DNA of 64,000 nt from Mycobacterium sp. ELW1 (lineage in GTDB: Bacteria; Actinomycetota; Actinomycetes; Mycobacteriales; Mycobacteriaceae). The stretch is taken from the NCBI RefSeq assembly GCF_008329905.1, contig NZ_CP032155.1, positions 3,658,001 through 3,722,000 of the forward strand, written 5' to 3'. A program made the translations under genes and the position numbers. Below, one piece after another: positions 25,928-35,313 of the stretch. Positions within the stretch are counted from its first letter, which is position 1. Every line of letters starts with the position of its first letter. A model generated the notes under the pieces. It saw only the letters and a list, made by a program, of their open reading frames with translations. It was not told where the DNA came from and did not search any database.

Positions 25928-27214
25928 TCAGCCACCGAAAAGCAGATATAACCCGGTGAATGTGTAGGCCACCATCGTCAGCATCATCGTCAGTTGTCCG
26001 GTGATCTGGTGACCGGACGGCAGCAGCCGGATCGCCGCATCATGCGCGGCGACCACCCCCGCGATATGGCCGGCCACCACGAAGCAGACCTTGAGGGTGG
26101 CCAGCACGCCCGGGTGAGCGGACAGGACATAACCGACCTCGACGTCGTGGAGCCCGAACAGCGCGATGACCGTCTGCTGCCCCTTCTCCACGAGGTACGA
26201 AAGATAGTGCGCGAACACATATCCGACGACGATCGGGATCAGCGAGTGGGCCATCTGCCCGGGCAGCTCGCGACGGCGCGCGCGGTCGATGCCTCCGGTG
26301 GCCTGCGCGGCGCCCCAGAAACTGAAACCGACCACGAGCACGAACACCAGGAGCCCGACACTGCGTGTCACGGCAGGGTTGACCCCGAGACCGTCGGCAA
26401 AGTTTCGCCAGTCCGGGCTCGCCGAGAAGCTGTCGAACGCAGTCGAACCCAGCAGAACCGCCAGCACGGCAAGCGTTCCCGGCCGCACGGGCAGTGTCCG
26501 CAGATGGTTGAACGGGTTGACCAAGGCCAACTCGCCGCTGTCGCGGTTGCGGCTGAACACCGCCAGCCGGGATGCCACCACGCTGTAGACGTCGAACGGG
26601 TCGGCGCGGGACAGCCAGCGTGGGCCGCACAGTAGCGCGCCGCCGAGCGCGATGACGACGTAGCACGCCAGCCAGATCTTGATCGCTGTCAGCGATCCCG
26701 GATTCGGGCTGGCCAGCTCCAGCCAGACGAATGCGAACAGTCCCACCGCGCCCGGCCAATACCCGAGCGCCTCCGGGTAGTGGCGCAGCGCGCCCGACGG
26801 CATCAGCCGAACAACGGTGCGTATCGGCGAGATCACCCGCCACACCGGACCGATGAGCACCGACAACGCCGGAACACCCACCCACAGCAGCACATAGAAC
26901 GCGCCCGGTAGCGCGTTGCCACCATCCTGCGGCCCGATGACGCCGGCAACGACGACCCAGATCGCCAGCGCCAGAGCGACCCCGGCCACCAGGGCACGGG
27001 TGATCGGTGAATCGACCGCCGTCGTCAGCCAGTGCGGCAGCGGGCGGCCCGGCCGGTCAGGGTCGAATCGTGGTGTACGCCAGGCAAACGCCACCACCGC
27101 GAAGGTGAGCGTCAGCGCCCATGCCGCGCCGATCAGCGCGTAGGAATACGGAATCGGTAGATCGGTGGAGCCACCGAGGCCGTGTGCGAGCACCGCCACG
27201 GACGGCTGGGTCAC
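25928..27214 (-). CDS. Multi-pass membrane protein (often labelled fenitrothion hydrolase-like)
   Basis: 428 residues with about ten hydrophobic segments. Long conserved-looking loops include SPIRTVVRLMPSG, SRADPFDVYSVVASRLAVFS and GYVFAHYLSYLVEKGQQT; several histidines lie at membrane borders (FAHYLSYL, HPGVLATLK, AGHIAGVVAAHDAA). Actinobacterial relatives are often named after a fenitrothion hydrolase, but nothing here shows hydrolase motifs. The gene overlaps the cupredoxin-like lipoprotein gene by GTGA-type overlap and is part of the operon 29557-25928, suggesting a metal- or redox-linked membrane complex. Confidence 0.72.
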   Translation of the reverse strand: MTQPSVAVLAHGLGGSTDLPIPYSYALIGAAWALTLTFAVVAFAWRTPRFDPDRPGRPLPHWLTTAVDSPITRALVAGVALALAIWVVVAGVIGPQDGGNALPGAFYVLLWVGVPALSVLIGPVWRVISPIRTVVRLMPSGALRHYPEALGYWPGAVGLFAFVWLELASPNPGSLTAIKIWLACYVVIALGGALLCGPRWLSRADPFDVYSVVASRLAVFSRNRDSGELALVNPFNHLRTLPVRPGTLAVLAVLLGSTAFDSFSASPDWRNFADGLGVNPAVTRSVGLLVFVLVVGFSFWGAAQATGGIDRARRRELPGQMAHSLIPIVVGYVFAHYLSYLVEKGQQTVIALFGLHDVEVGYVLSAHPGVLATLKVCFVVAGHIAGVVAAHDAAIRLLPSGHQITGQLTMMLTMVAYTFTGLYLLFGG

Positions 27215-27567
27215 GGCTGGACTTGAATGGTCGCCACCGTTCGGTCGAGGTGATGCAGTTCGACCGCGACGCTGCCCGGAACGCTGACGGTGAACGAAAA
27301 TTCCTGGTCGGCGACGGGTTTGACCTCGAACTCGTGGTCGGGGGTGGAGTGCACGTGCAGTTCATCATCGGCGTCGCTGGTGACCCGCAATGTGATCGGC
27401 TGGTTCACTTTGGCGGTCAGCGTCGCGTTGGTGGGAGTGACTGCGCCTTTGGCGATGGTGATCTCGACGACCGGCCCGGCGGCCTGCGGCACCGGCGGTG
27501 TGGCCGAGCTGCACCCCACCGCGGTCGCCAGCACAGCGCTGACGGCAATCAGCTTGCCCACCTTCAC
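27211..27567 (-). CDS. Cupredoxin-like lipoprotein
   Basis: 118 residues. A lipoprotein signal ends ATAVGCSS (lipidated Cys at about 19). The mature 100 residues look like a cupredoxin/EfeO-type beta-sandwich: PVVEITIAKGAVTPTNATL, a strand pair NQPITLRVTSDADDELHVHS, and FSFTVSVPGSVAVELHHLD. The HVHS and HH pairs are possible metal ligands, but the Cys ligand of blue copper sites is absent, so any bound copper would be of another type. Located outside the membrane, between two membrane proteins in one operon. Confidence 0.75.
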   Translation of the reverse strand: MKVGKLIAVSAVLATAVGCSSATPPVPQAAGPVVEITIAKGAVTPTNATLTAKVNQPITLRVTSDADDELHVHSTPDHEFEVKPVADQEFSFTVSVPGSVAVELHHLDRTVATIQVQP

Positions 27568-27716
27568 TTTTCGTCCCCTTCAGAGTCGACGCCAGCCTCA
27601 CCGCGACGGCGGTCGCGGATGGCGATGAACAACACCACACCCACCAAGACCACAGCCGGGGTCAGAGCCGGTAGTGCCAGCACGAGCGCATGGTGGGCGC
27701 CGTACGTGACGATCAC
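27564..27716 (-). CDS. 50-residue single-pass membrane protein
   Basis: 50 residues from the GTG at 27716, which shares GTGA with the stop of the 614-residue membrane protein gene. One hydrophobic helix (ALPALTPAVVLVGVVLFIAI) is followed by a basic then acidic tail (RDRRRGEAGVDSEGDEK). The frame stays open upstream, but that part is the antisense-like shadow of the larger gene. The strict overlap on both sides marks it as a real small subunit, perhaps bridging the large membrane protein and the cupredoxin-like lipoprotein. Confidence 0.7.
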   Translation of the reverse strand: MIVTYGAHHALVLALPALTPAVVLVGVVLFIAIRDRRRGEAGVDSEGDEK

Positions 27717-29557
27717 ACCTGCGGCCCCACCTTCGGTCGCGGCTCCTCGAGGCGCGCAGGCTCCTCTTCGGTCCGATTGATCCGGCCGCCGCCCCACGTC
27801 AGCGCGGCGATCAGGATCAGTGTGCAGATCAGCACCACCACACCCCCGGCGGCGAACAGCCACGACGGGTGGTCGAGGTTGCGCTCGCGCTGCAGGATGG
27901 TGATCTCCGGAACGAACGGGCGGGTGCTGTTCAGCTCCGCGGGCACTCCCGGCGCGTTGATGCCCGGGTCCTCCGGCAGATAGATCGGAACACCGGCCAT
28001 CAGGGTCCCGTCCTGTACGCGCAGCAAGGTCTTCCACTGGCCCCAGATCGGAACCGGGCGCGTCGAGCGGTAATGGCCGGGGCCGACTCGCTCGAGCCGG
28101 TCGACGACCAGGCCCCGCTCATTGGCCAGCCCGCCCTGCCAGGACAGGATGGTGACCCACTCCGGGTTGTCGCTGACCAGACCCGGCGGGTTGATCCGCA
28201 CGTCGGCGTTGACCATCCGCTCCCCCTGCGGACTCGGCAGATCAGTCAATGTGATTGTGGCGGTGTCATTTTGGGGAACCTCAGTGCGCAGCCCGGTGGC
28301 CACGGCACCGCCGATGGCCAGCACCGTCACCACCACGACGGTGATGCCGATCGCGGGTCTGGGCAGTCGCTGCCCGGTGAGGACGATCGACAGCAGCGCC
28401 CCGCACAGCCCCATCGTGACCGCGACGGGGATCGCGATCGCCAACGCTTCGGGCCACATGCTCGTCGGCCACGGATAGTGGTAGACCGCCCCGATCCACA
28501 ACGACTCCAGCCAGAGCCCGACCGTGCCCACACCCAGGCCGGCCACGGCGCCGAACAGGATCGGGCGCTTGGCCAACGCGGTCAGGGCGAGGAGTTCGAC
28601 CACCACCGCGCACCCGAGGTAGAGCGGGAACCAGCTGGTCGGTGCGCCCAGAACCGGGCCGACGACCAGTGCGACTCCGCCGCGCAGACCGATCGCCAGG
28701 AGTGCGGCGATGATGGCCGCCCCGCGGCCCAGCGTCAGTCTCGCGGCCACGAGCGCCATCGCCGCCGCGGCGCCGATCATCATCGGCTGCAGCACCAACC
28801 GGAACTGTTCGACACCGAAGTCGTATTCGATCTGGAAGACCGACAGACCGACCACCAGGCCGCCGAACGACAGGTATTGCAGGAACGTGACGAACCGGCT
28901 GTCCGCCGGCGCGTCGGCGCCCATCGCGCGGCGCCCCTCGTATTCGAGGTACAGCACAGCCACCAGGGACAGCCCGGCGCCGCCGATCAGCATCAGGTGC
29001 GTGGGTCCCCACAGCGTGACGTCTTGGCCGAAGATCCGGTGCCAGACGTCGTCGAGGGGGAAGCCGATCAAGGCGTACAGCCCGCAGCCGGCCATCAGCA
29101 GCCCGCCGACCGGGGCGTACCAGTGCCGGGTGATCCGCACGGCAGCCGAGCCGGGCTTGTCGTAGGGCAGGACGACCGCCAGGACTCCGGCGATGAACAG
29201 CAGGAACAGTCCGAACAGGATGAAGTAGTGCGCCGGGTTGGCCAGCGGTCCGGGGTCGCGACCCTTACCGATGTGCAGGCTCACGTCCCAGATGAACCCG
29301 AACAATGCACAGATCAACGTCGCGGAGAACAGCATGATGCTCAGCGCCACCCATGGCGGACGCTTGAACCTGTTGCCGCCGCGCTCGGCGATGTTGTTCA
29401 ACCAGGTGATGCGCTTGGTGCGGTGCTGATAACCGATCCACAGCAGCACAGCGGTCACGATTGCCGCAACCACAGACAAGCCGATCACCTGATCCAGCGC
29501 CGCGCCACCGCCCTCGGATGCCGCCGCCAGAATCGTCGTACGTTCCCCACCGATCAT
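27713..29557 (-). CDS. Large membrane protein with histidine-bearing helices and extracellular C-terminal domain
   Basis: 614 residues. About eleven membrane helices occupy residues 20-440. Polar residues at helix borders stand out: FGFIWDVSLHIGKGRD, ANPAHYFILFG, PLDDVWHRIFG and WGPTHLMLIGG could hold metal or heme. Residues 450-570 form a soluble domain, probably outside the cell (LVVDRLERVGPGHYRST, then VPIWGQWKTLLRVQDG), resembling the YtkA/FixH/CopC-like beta folds. A final helix and cytoplasmic tail follow. First gene of the four-gene operon; function not described to my knowledge. Confidence 0.72.
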   Translation of the reverse strand: MIGGERTTILAAASEGGGAALDQVIGLSVVAAIVTAVLLWIGYQHRTKRITWLNNIAERGGNRFKRPPWVALSIMLFSATLICALFGFIWDVSLHIGKGRDPGPLANPAHYFILFGLFLLFIAGVLAVVLPYDKPGSAAVRITRHWYAPVGGLLMAGCGLYALIGFPLDDVWHRIFGQDVTLWGPTHLMLIGGAGLSLVAVLYLEYEGRRAMGADAPADSRFVTFLQYLSFGGLVVGLSVFQIEYDFGVEQFRLVLQPMMIGAAAAMALVAARLTLGRGAAIIAALLAIGLRGGVALVVGPVLGAPTSWFPLYLGCAVVVELLALTALAKRPILFGAVAGLGVGTVGLWLESLWIGAVYHYPWPTSMWPEALAIAIPVAVTMGLCGALLSIVLTGQRLPRPAIGITVVVVTVLAIGGAVATGLRTEVPQNDTATITLTDLPSPQGERMVNADVRINPPGLVSDNPEWVTILSWQGGLANERGLVVDRLERVGPGHYRSTRPVPIWGQWKTLLRVQDGTLMAGVPIYLPEDPGINAPGVPAELNSTRPFVPEITILQRERNLDHPSWLFAAGGVVVLICTLILIAALTWGGGRINRTEEEPARLEEPRPKVGPQV

Positions 29558-29607
29558 CGTTGATCCACTCCGCCGTCGAAGTCATGCCGGTATCGGCCTG
29601 AAACTGT

Positions 29608-29632
29608 CCGCCGGAATACCCGGTACCGGCGG
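29608..29632 (-). terminator. Hairpin downstream of pdxT
   Basis: CCGCCGG at 29608-29614 and CCGGCGG at 29626-29632, perfect 7-base arms with an 11-base loop, 25 bases beyond the pdxT stop. It separates the housekeeping operon from the membrane/cupredoxin operon. Confidence 0.5.
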
Positions 29633-29657
29633 TCTCTACACGGAGTTTTTCATGCCC

Positions 29658-30281
29658 TCAGGCGCGGCGGGCGACCACGTCCACAAACAGCTTGTGCACC
29701 CGCCTGTCACCAGTCATTTCGGGGTGAAATGCGGTGGCGAGCACCCGGCCCTGCCGAACCGCGACGATGTGGTCCCCTGCGCGCGCCAGGACCTGCACGT
29801 CCGGCCCGACCCGCTCCACCCATGGCGCCCGGATGAACACCGCGTGCGCGGGGCCGTCGAGGCCCTCGAAGTCGATGTCCCCCTCGAAGGAATCGACCTG
29901 TCGGCCGAACGCGTTGCGCCGCACGGTCATATCGATGCCACCGAGAGGAACCGCCTCGCGCCCCTCGGCGCCGGCATCGAGGATCTCGGTGGCCAGCAGG
30001 ATCATGCCCGCACACGAACCGTAGGCCGGCATGCCGTCGGCCAGCCGCGTGCGCAGCGGCTCCAGCAGCTCGAATTCGCGCAGCAGGTGGCTCATGGTGG
30101 TCGACTCGCCACCGGGGATGACCAGGGCGTCGACGGCGTCGAGCTCGCTCGCGCGGCGCACGGTCGAGGCTTCGGCGCCGGCCTCACGCAGGGCGGCCAG
30201 GTGTTCGCGGGTGTCGCCTTGCAGGGCCAGCACGCCGACGTGGACCGGAGCCGCCAGGCCGGCGACATCGGACGGCGTCAC
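29658..30281 (-). CDS. pdxT: Pyridoxal 5'-phosphate synthase glutaminase subunit PdxT
   Basis: 207 residues from the GTG at 30281, which overlaps the thioesterase stop (GTGA). Class I glutamine amidotransferase fold: [15 protein letters not shown] at the start, PGGESTT, the nucleophile in [12 protein letters not shown], and the His-Glu pair in [10 protein letters not shown]. It releases ammonia from glutamine and hands it to PdxS for vitamin B6 synthesis. In this operon tesB2 stands between pdxS and pdxT, as in M. tuberculosis. Confidence 0.95.
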   Translation of the reverse strand: MTPSDVAGLAAPVHVGVLALQGDTREHLAALREAGAEASTVRRASELDAVDALVIPGGESTTMSHLLREFELLEPLRTRLADGMPAYGSCAGMILLATEILDAGAEGREAVPLGGIDMTVRRNAFGRQVDSFEGDIDFEGLDGPAHAVFIRAPWVERVGPDVQVLARAGDHIVAVRQGRVLATAFHPEMTGDRRVHKLFVDVVARRA

Positions 30282-31120
30282 GGCCCGGCGTACCCGCGCT
30301 TGTAGCGGGTCAGCCCCTCCTGCATGACCGCCGCGACCATCTCGCCGTACTGGTTGAAAATCTTGCCCTGGGTCAGCGACCGGCCACCGCACGACGACGG
30401 CGAGGACTGGTCATAGAGAAGCCACTCGTCGGCGCGGAATGGCCGCATGAACCACATGGCGTGGTCCAACGAGGCGACCATCAGGTGCTTGCGTTCCTCG
30501 ACGTGGTTGACCTGCGCCGAGCCGAGCAGCGTGAGGTCGCTCATGTAGGCCAACGCGCAGATGTGCAACACCGAATCGTCGGGCAGCGGGTCCTTGTGCT
30601 TGAACCACACCTGCTGCTGAGAAGCCTTGCCGGGCAGCCGGGTCACCTGGTCGCGCGGGACCATCCGGACGTCCCACTCCTCGAACTGCGCGAATCCCGC
30701 CTCGTCGAACACACCGCCCTTGGAGATGAAGCCGGGCAGGTCGTCGGGCGGCGGCGCGGCGGGCATCTCGTCCTGGTGCTCGATGCCGCTCTGGTCGGTC
30801 TGGAACGACGCCGACATCGAGAAGATGGTCTCGCCGTGCTGGACGGCGTTGACCCGCCGGGTGACGAAGGAGCCGCCGTCACGCAGCGCCTCGACGAGAT
30901 ACACCGCCGGAGCGGTGGCGTCGCCGGGCCGCAGGAAATACCCGTGCAGCGAGTGCACCTGGAACTTGGGGTCGACGGTACGCACCGCCGACACCAGCGA
31001 CTGGCCGGCCACGTGACCGCCGAATGTGCGCTGCAGGAAACCGGATTCGGGACTGAACACCCGGCCGCGGTAGATGTTGACCTCGAGCTGTTCCAGATCG
31101 AGGATCTCTTCGATTGCCAC
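30278..31120 (-). CDS. tesB2: Acyl-CoA thioesterase II (TesB family)
   Basis: 280 residues, the double-hotdog TesB length. Motifs include the N-terminal [15 protein letters not shown], the [20 protein letters not shown] block and the C-terminal [20 protein letters not shown], which carries the catalytic Asp region, and [18 protein letters not shown]. It hydrolyses acyl-CoA to free acid and CoA. Its position between pdxS and pdxT is conserved in mycobacteria; no metabolic link to B6 is obvious. Confidence 0.93.
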   Translation of the reverse strand: MAIEEILDLEQLEVNIYRGRVFSPESGFLQRTFGGHVAGQSLVSAVRTVDPKFQVHSLHGYFLRPGDATAPAVYLVEALRDGGSFVTRRVNAVQHGETIFSMSASFQTDQSGIEHQDEMPAAPPPDDLPGFISKGGVFDEAGFAQFEEWDVRMVPRDQVTRLPGKASQQQVWFKHKDPLPDDSVLHICALAYMSDLTLLGSAQVNHVEERKHLMVASLDHAMWFMRPFRADEWLLYDQSSPSSCGGRSLTQGKIFNQYGEMVAAVMQEGLTRYKRGYAGP

Positions 31121-31125
31121 GGGGT

Positions 31126-32052
31126 TTACCAGCCGCGCTGAGCGAGTCGGTGCGGCTCCGCGATCTCCTCCACGTTGATTCCGACCATGGGCTCACCCAG
31201 ACCCCTCGACACCCGCGCCAGAACATCGGGGTCGTCGTAGAACGTGGTGGCCTTGACGATGGCGGCCGCCCGCACGGCGGGGTCGCCGGACTTGAAGATT
31301 CCGGAGCCGACGAACACACCTTCGGCGCCGAGCTGCATCATCATCGCGGCGTCGGCGGGAGTGGCGATGCCGCCTGCGGTGAACAGCGTCACCGGCAGCT
31401 TGCCTGCCCGGGCGACCTCGACGACGAGGTCATACGGCGCCTGCATGTCCTTGGCGGCGACGTAGAGTTCGTCCTCCGACAGCGACGACAGCCGGCGGAT
31501 CTCGGCGCCGATCGCGCGCATGTGGGTGGTGGCGTTGGAGACGTCGCCGGTGCCGGCCTCGCCCTTGGAGCGAATCATCGCCGCGCCTTCGGTGATGCGG
31601 CGCAGCGCCTCGCCCAGGTTGGTCGCACCGCAGACGAACGGCACGGTGAACTTCCACTTGTCGATGTGGTGGGTGTAGTCGGCCGGGGTCAGCACCTCGG
31701 ACTCGTCGACGTAGTCCACCCCGAGGCTCTGCAGGATCTGTGCCTCGACGAAATGCCCGATGCGCGCCTTGGCCATCACCGGGATGGTGACCGCGGCGAT
31801 GATGCCCTCGATCAGGTCGGGGTCGCTCATCCGGGCCACGCCGCCCTGGGCGCGGATGTCGGCCGGGACGCGTTCGAGCGCCATCACGGCCACTGCTCCG
31901 GCGCCTTCGGCGATGCGCGCCTGTTCAGGGGTGACGACATCCATGATGACGCCGCCCTTGAGCATCTCCGCCATGCCGCGCTTGACCCGAGCGGTACCCG
32001 TCTGCGCGCTGGCCGAGCCGTTGGATCCAGCCGCGTTAGCTCCGGTTTCCAC
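31126..32052 (-). CDS. pdxS: Pyridoxal 5'-phosphate synthase lyase subunit PdxS
   Basis: 308 residues from the GTG at 32052, preceded by AAGGGA. A (beta/alpha)8 barrel that joins ribose 5-phosphate, glyceraldehyde 3-phosphate and ammonia to make PLP. Typical blocks: [18 protein letters not shown] (with the first Schiff-base Lys following in [18 protein letters not shown]), [19 protein letters not shown], and [13 protein letters not shown]. It partners with PdxT, two genes downstream. Confidence 0.96.
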   Translation of the reverse strand: METGANAAGSNGSASAQTGTARVKRGMAEMLKGGVIMDVVTPEQARIAEGAGAVAVMALERVPADIRAQGGVARMSDPDLIEGIIAAVTIPVMAKARIGHFVEAQILQSLGVDYVDESEVLTPADYTHHIDKWKFTVPFVCGATNLGEALRRITEGAAMIRSKGEAGTGDVSNATTHMRAIGAEIRRLSSLSEDELYVAAKDMQAPYDLVVEVARAGKLPVTLFTAGGIATPADAAMMMQLGAEGVFVGSGIFKSGDPAVRAAAIVKATTFYDDPDVLARVSRGLGEPMVGINVEEIAEPHRLAQRGW

Positions 32053-32118
32053 TGTTAGTCCCTTCGTTTGATACGGATCCAGTCTAAAGGGCGATTCCAA
32101 ACTGAATATTTCACCGGT

Positions 32119-32141
32119 GGGCAGGAGCGAAGCGACCCGGG
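32119..32141 (+). repeat. 23-bp dispersed repeat, copy A
   Basis: Core GGAGCGAAGCGACC. It matches 33202-33224 on the opposite strand at 21 of 23 bases. This copy lies between pdxS and the Nudix gene. Repeats around GAGCGAAGCGA are frequent in mycobacterial genomes. Confidence 0.65.
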
Positions 32142-32152
32142 AATCACCCTGC

Positions 32153-33190
32153 TCAGTGGATCGGGTGCAACTCTGCGCGCGGCCCGCCACGGCCGTCGGC
32201 CAGCGAGTTCGCCTCCTCGAGAAGCTCCCCGAGCTGCAGCGGATATACCCGCTGCCCGCTCGCGGCCAGCTCACCGATCGTGCTGGAGTCACACCATCTG
32301 TGGCCGTGAATGTACCGCAGTTCCAGCGGCGTCCGCCCGGCCGCGGTCGGTTCGAACCGGGCGGTGCGGTGCACGAAGTAGAACTCCTGGCTGGCGACGA
32401 CGGTGCTGTTGAAATCGATGATCGACTCGCGCCGCCACACCGGCCCGACCATCGCGTCCGGGTCGACACGCAGTCCGGTCTCCTCGAGGATCTCCCGGAC
32501 CGCGGCGTCGACCAGCCGTTCCCCGGGCAGCGCCTGCCCGCCGACGGTGAACCACCAGCGCGGCGCCTCCCCGCCGGTGAACGCGGGGTCGGATCCGCAG
32601 AACAACAACACGGCACCCTGCTCGTCGAGCAGCACCACCCGCGCCGAGGTGCGGCGATCAACCTGATCGGAAGCATCCGGGGTGGATTCGGGAACGCGCT
32701 CGGCGATCTCGAAGTAGGTCGGCAGCGGTGCCGTACCGGCCAGCCGCAACCACCGCACCGGACGCCGTTCCCGCAACGCCAGGGTGTCGCGCACGGCGTC
32801 GTTGTGGAACCGGCGGGCCAGCAGCACGCGGGCCTCGGCGTCGGCGAGCTCGGCCACCAGCGACACCGGCATGGAGATCGGATCGACCATCGCCAGCGCG
32901 GCGGACAGATCGTTCTCGGCGGCCTCGCGGCCGCTTCGGGGTGCGCGCTCGGCGGCATCGGCCAGCGCTGCGAGCCGCTTTCCTTCAGGTCGTCCGCGAT
33001 AGCTGTCGGCGGCGACCGCGCGGGCCACCACCGCGCGCCGGGCCAGGGCCCCGTCGAGCGCCTGCCAGGACAGGTCGTAGCGGATGTGCAGACGGTTCAG
33101 CCGGCTGGCGGTCTGCAAGGCCAGCATTGCGCTGACCACCAGCACGAGGATCAGGATCGCGGTCAGCACCCAGTACAGCGGGGCAGGCAC
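32153..33190 (-). CDS. Membrane-anchored Nudix hydrolase (Rv2609c-like)
   Basis: 345 residues. One N-terminal helix (residues 5-27) anchors the protein. A helical region follows (to about 150), then a Nudix domain with the box GGQALPGE...REILEETGL. The Nudix box binds Mg2+ and cuts X-linked nucleoside diphosphates. The gene starts one base before the pimA stop region and is part of the pimA block, as in M. tuberculosis (Rv2609c). Its substrate is unknown; a nucleotide-activated intermediate of PIM synthesis is possible. Confidence 0.88.
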   Translation of the reverse strand: MPAPLYWVLTAILILVLVVSAMLALQTASRLNRLHIRYDLSWQALDGALARRAVVARAVAADSYRGRPEGKRLAALADAAERAPRSGREAAENDLSAALAMVDPISMPVSLVAELADAEARVLLARRFHNDAVRDTLALRERRPVRWLRLAGTAPLPTYFEIAERVPESTPDASDQVDRRTSARVVLLDEQGAVLLFCGSDPAFTGGEAPRWWFTVGGQALPGERLVDAAVREILEETGLRVDPDAMVGPVWRRESIIDFNSTVVASQEFYFVHRTARFEPTAAGRTPLELRYIHGHRWCDSSTIGELAASGQRVYPLQLGELLEEANSLADGRGGPRAELHPIH

Positions 33191-34351
33191 TTAGCTCGAC
33201 CCCCGAGTCGCTTCGCTTCTGCCCGCCGAGCCCGCCACCTGAACTTTGATCCCGGCCCCTGCGACGGTTTCGTAGACCCGCATGATCTGGTCGGCCACCA
33301 CCGGCCAGTCGTAGCGGCGCACCGCGACATTGGCCGCTTTCACGTACCGCGCGCGCAAGGCTTCGTCGTCGAGGAGCTCGATCAGCGCGTCGGCCATGGC
33401 AGCGGAGTCGTCGACAGCAACCAGCCGGCCGGCCTTGCCGTCGAGCAGCACCCGCCGGAACGCGTCGAGGTTGCTGGCCACCACCGGGGTGCCGGCGGCC
33501 ATCGCTTCGACCAGCACGATGCCGAAGCTCTCACCGCCGGTGTGCGGCGCGCAGTAGACGTCGGCGCTGCGCAGTGCGGCCGCCTTCTCGGCATCGTCGA
33601 CCTGACCGAGGAACCTCAGGTGACCGGCCAGCTCACCGCACTCCTCCCGCAGCTTGTCCTCGTCGCCTCGCCCGACGATCAGGATCTCGACGTCGGGGAA
33701 CCGCTCGACCAGCCGGGGTAGCGCCCCGGTGAGGACCGCCATTCCTTTACGTGGTTCGTCGAACCGCCCGAGGAACAACACCGTCTTTCCCGGGCGCGGG
33801 TAGCCGTCGAGCCGGGGTGCCGAGGCCAGGGCGGACACGTCGACGCCGTTGGGGATCTCGACGGCGTCGGAACCCAGCGCCTCCATCTGCCAGCGCCGCG
33901 CCAAGTCGGACACCGCGATCCGGCCGACGATCTTCTCGTGATACGGCCGCAGGATTCCCTGAAACACGCTGAGCGTCAACGACTTTGTGGTGGAGGTATG
34001 GAAGGTCGCGACGATCGGCCCTTCGGCCGCCTGCAGGGCCAGCATCGACAAGCTTGGCGCGTTCGGCTCGTGCAGGTGCAGCACATCGAAGTCACCCCCG
34101 ATGAGCCACTTCTTCACCTTGCGGTGGGTGGCCGGGCCGAACCGCAGCCGGGCCACTGACCCGTTGTAGGGAATCGGGACCGCCTTGCCGCCGGAGACGA
34201 CGTACTCGGGCAGCTGCACATGCGGCGACGACGGGGCGAGCACGCTGACCTCGTGGCCGCGCTCGCGCATCACCTCGGCCAGCTGCAGAATGTGCGACTG
34301 CACCCCACCGGGCACGTCGAACGAGTACGGGCAGACCATCCCGATCCGCAT
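33191..34351 (-). CDS. pimA: Phosphatidyl-myo-inositol mannosyltransferase PimA
   Basis: 386 residues. GT4/GT-B enzyme that moves the first mannose from GDP-mannose to phosphatidylinositol on the cytoplasmic face, the first step to PIMs, LM and LAM. The N-terminal domain starts MRIGMVCPYSFDVPGGVQSH, with DVLHLHEPNAPSLS and the catalytic-His region ATFHTST. The C-terminal donor domain has LFLGRFDEPRKGM and GGESFGIVLVEAMAAGTPV. The last residues (GRSEATRGSS) come from a dispersed repeat. One-base overlap with the acyltransferase gene. Confidence 0.96.
   Translation of the reverse strand: MRIGMVCPYSFDVPGGVQSHILQLAEVMRERGHEVSVLAPSSPHVQLPEYVVSGGKAVPIPYNGSVARLRFGPATHRKVKKWLIGGDFDVLHLHEPNAPSLSMLALQAAEGPIVATFHTSTTKSLTLSVFQGILRPYHEKIVGRIAVSDLARRWQMEALGSDAVEIPNGVDVSALASAPRLDGYPRPGKTVLFLGRFDEPRKGMAVLTGALPRLVERFPDVEILIVGRGDEDKLREECGELAGHLRFLGQVDDAEKAAALRSADVYCAPHTGGESFGIVLVEAMAAGTPVVASNLDAFRRVLLDGKAGRLVAVDDSAAMADALIELLDDEALRARYVKAANVAVRRYDWPVVADQIMRVYETVAGAGIKVQVAGSAGRSEATRGSS
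33202..33224 (-). repeat. 23-bp dispersed repeat, copy B, inside the pimA 3' end
   Basis: Core AGAAGCGAAGCGACT on the minus strand, encoding part of the terminal GRSEATRG of PimA. Inverted relative to copy A at 32119-32141; the two copies flank the Nudix gene. Confidence 0.65.
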
Positions 34352-35313
34352 CAGCTCGGGCCTTCTCCATCCCTCAAGCGGGCCTGCCGCTCATCGGACA
34401 GGTCGGCCAGCCACTGCGGCTGCATCATGTGCCAATCCTCGGGATGCTCAGCGATATTCGCGCCGAACCGGTCGGCCAGGGCCTGGGTGATCTCGCCGAC
34501 GTCGCCGCTGGAGCAGTCCAGCTCGGGATAGAAGTCGACGACCCAGCCGTCGTCGGTGAACCAGGAGTGCACGGGCACCAGGGCCGCGCCGGTCTCGATC
34601 GCCAGCTTGGCAGCACCGGCCGGCATGCGCGTGGCCTCCCCGAACAGATCGACGGGCACGCCTGAGCGGCTCAGATCGCGCTCGGCCATCAGGCACACCA
34701 TGCCGTTGGCCCGCAGCCGTTCGACGAGCACCTCGTAGGCGGGTCTTTCGCCGCCGGTCAGCGGCAGCACCTCGAAACCGAGGCTTTCGCGGTAATCGAG
34801 GAAGCGCTTGTACAGCGACTCCGGCTTGAGGCGCTCGGCGACAGTGGTGAACGGTCCGTGGGTCTGCACCATCCACACCCCGGCCATATCCCAATTGCCG
34901 CTGTGCGGCAGCGCGAGGATCGCGCCACGCCCGGCGGCCAGCGCGGCCTCCAGGTGCTCCTTGCCGGTCACCGCCTTATCAATTTGGGCGCCCAGCGCTT
35001 TGTGGTCCATCGTCGGCAACCGGAAGGCCTCCCGCCAATATCGGGCGTAGGAGGCCAGCGAAGCACGAACCAGCGAGTCCGGCACCTCGGCGGGTGTGGT
35101 GCCGATGACCCGGGCCAGATTCTTGCGCAGCTGCTCGGGACCTCCGCCTTGCGCCGCATACCAGGCTCCGGCGTCGAAAGCGTTGCGCGCCACGAATTCC
35201 GGCATAGCCCGCACCACCCGCCACCCCGCGGCATAGCCGAGGTCACTAAGGAGGTCGGTGCGTGGCAGCCGGTTGCGTCCGGCCGCCCAGAGTTGCCCCG
35301 GGGTGCTGATCAC
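34351..35313 (-). CDS. patA: Phosphatidylinositol mannoside acyltransferase (PatA, Rv2611c-like)
   Basis: 320 residues from the GTG at 35313, overlapping the pgsA1 stop (GTGA). LPLAT-family fold with the HxxxxD catalytic motif in LALPHSGNWDMAGVW, and MPAGAAKLAIETGAALVPVHSWF downstream (quoted core: GAAKLAIETGAALVPV). In mycobacteria PatA adds palmitate to the 2-linked mannose of PIM1/PIM2. Its place between pgsA1 and pimA is conserved. Confidence 0.93.
   Translation of the reverse strand: MISTPGQLWAAGRNRLPRTDLLSDLGYAAGWRVVRAMPEFVARNAFDAGAWYAAQGGGPEQLRKNLARVIGTTPAEVPDSLVRASLASYARYWREAFRLPTMDHKALGAQIDKAVTGKEHLEAALAAGRGAILALPHSGNWDMAGVWMVQTHGPFTTVAERLKPESLYKRFLDYRESLGFEVLPLTGGERPAYEVLVERLRANGMVCLMAERDLSRSGVPVDLFGEATRMPAGAAKLAIETGAALVPVHSWFTDDGWVVDFYPELDCSSGDVGEITQALADRFGANIAEHPEDWHMMQPQWLADLSDERQARLRDGEGPS

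Noticed and set aside
31126..32958. 610-residue frame fusing PdxS to an N-terminal extension
   Set aside because: The extension is the Nudix gene in another frame; PdxS begins at the GTG at 32052 with a ribosome site and normal length.
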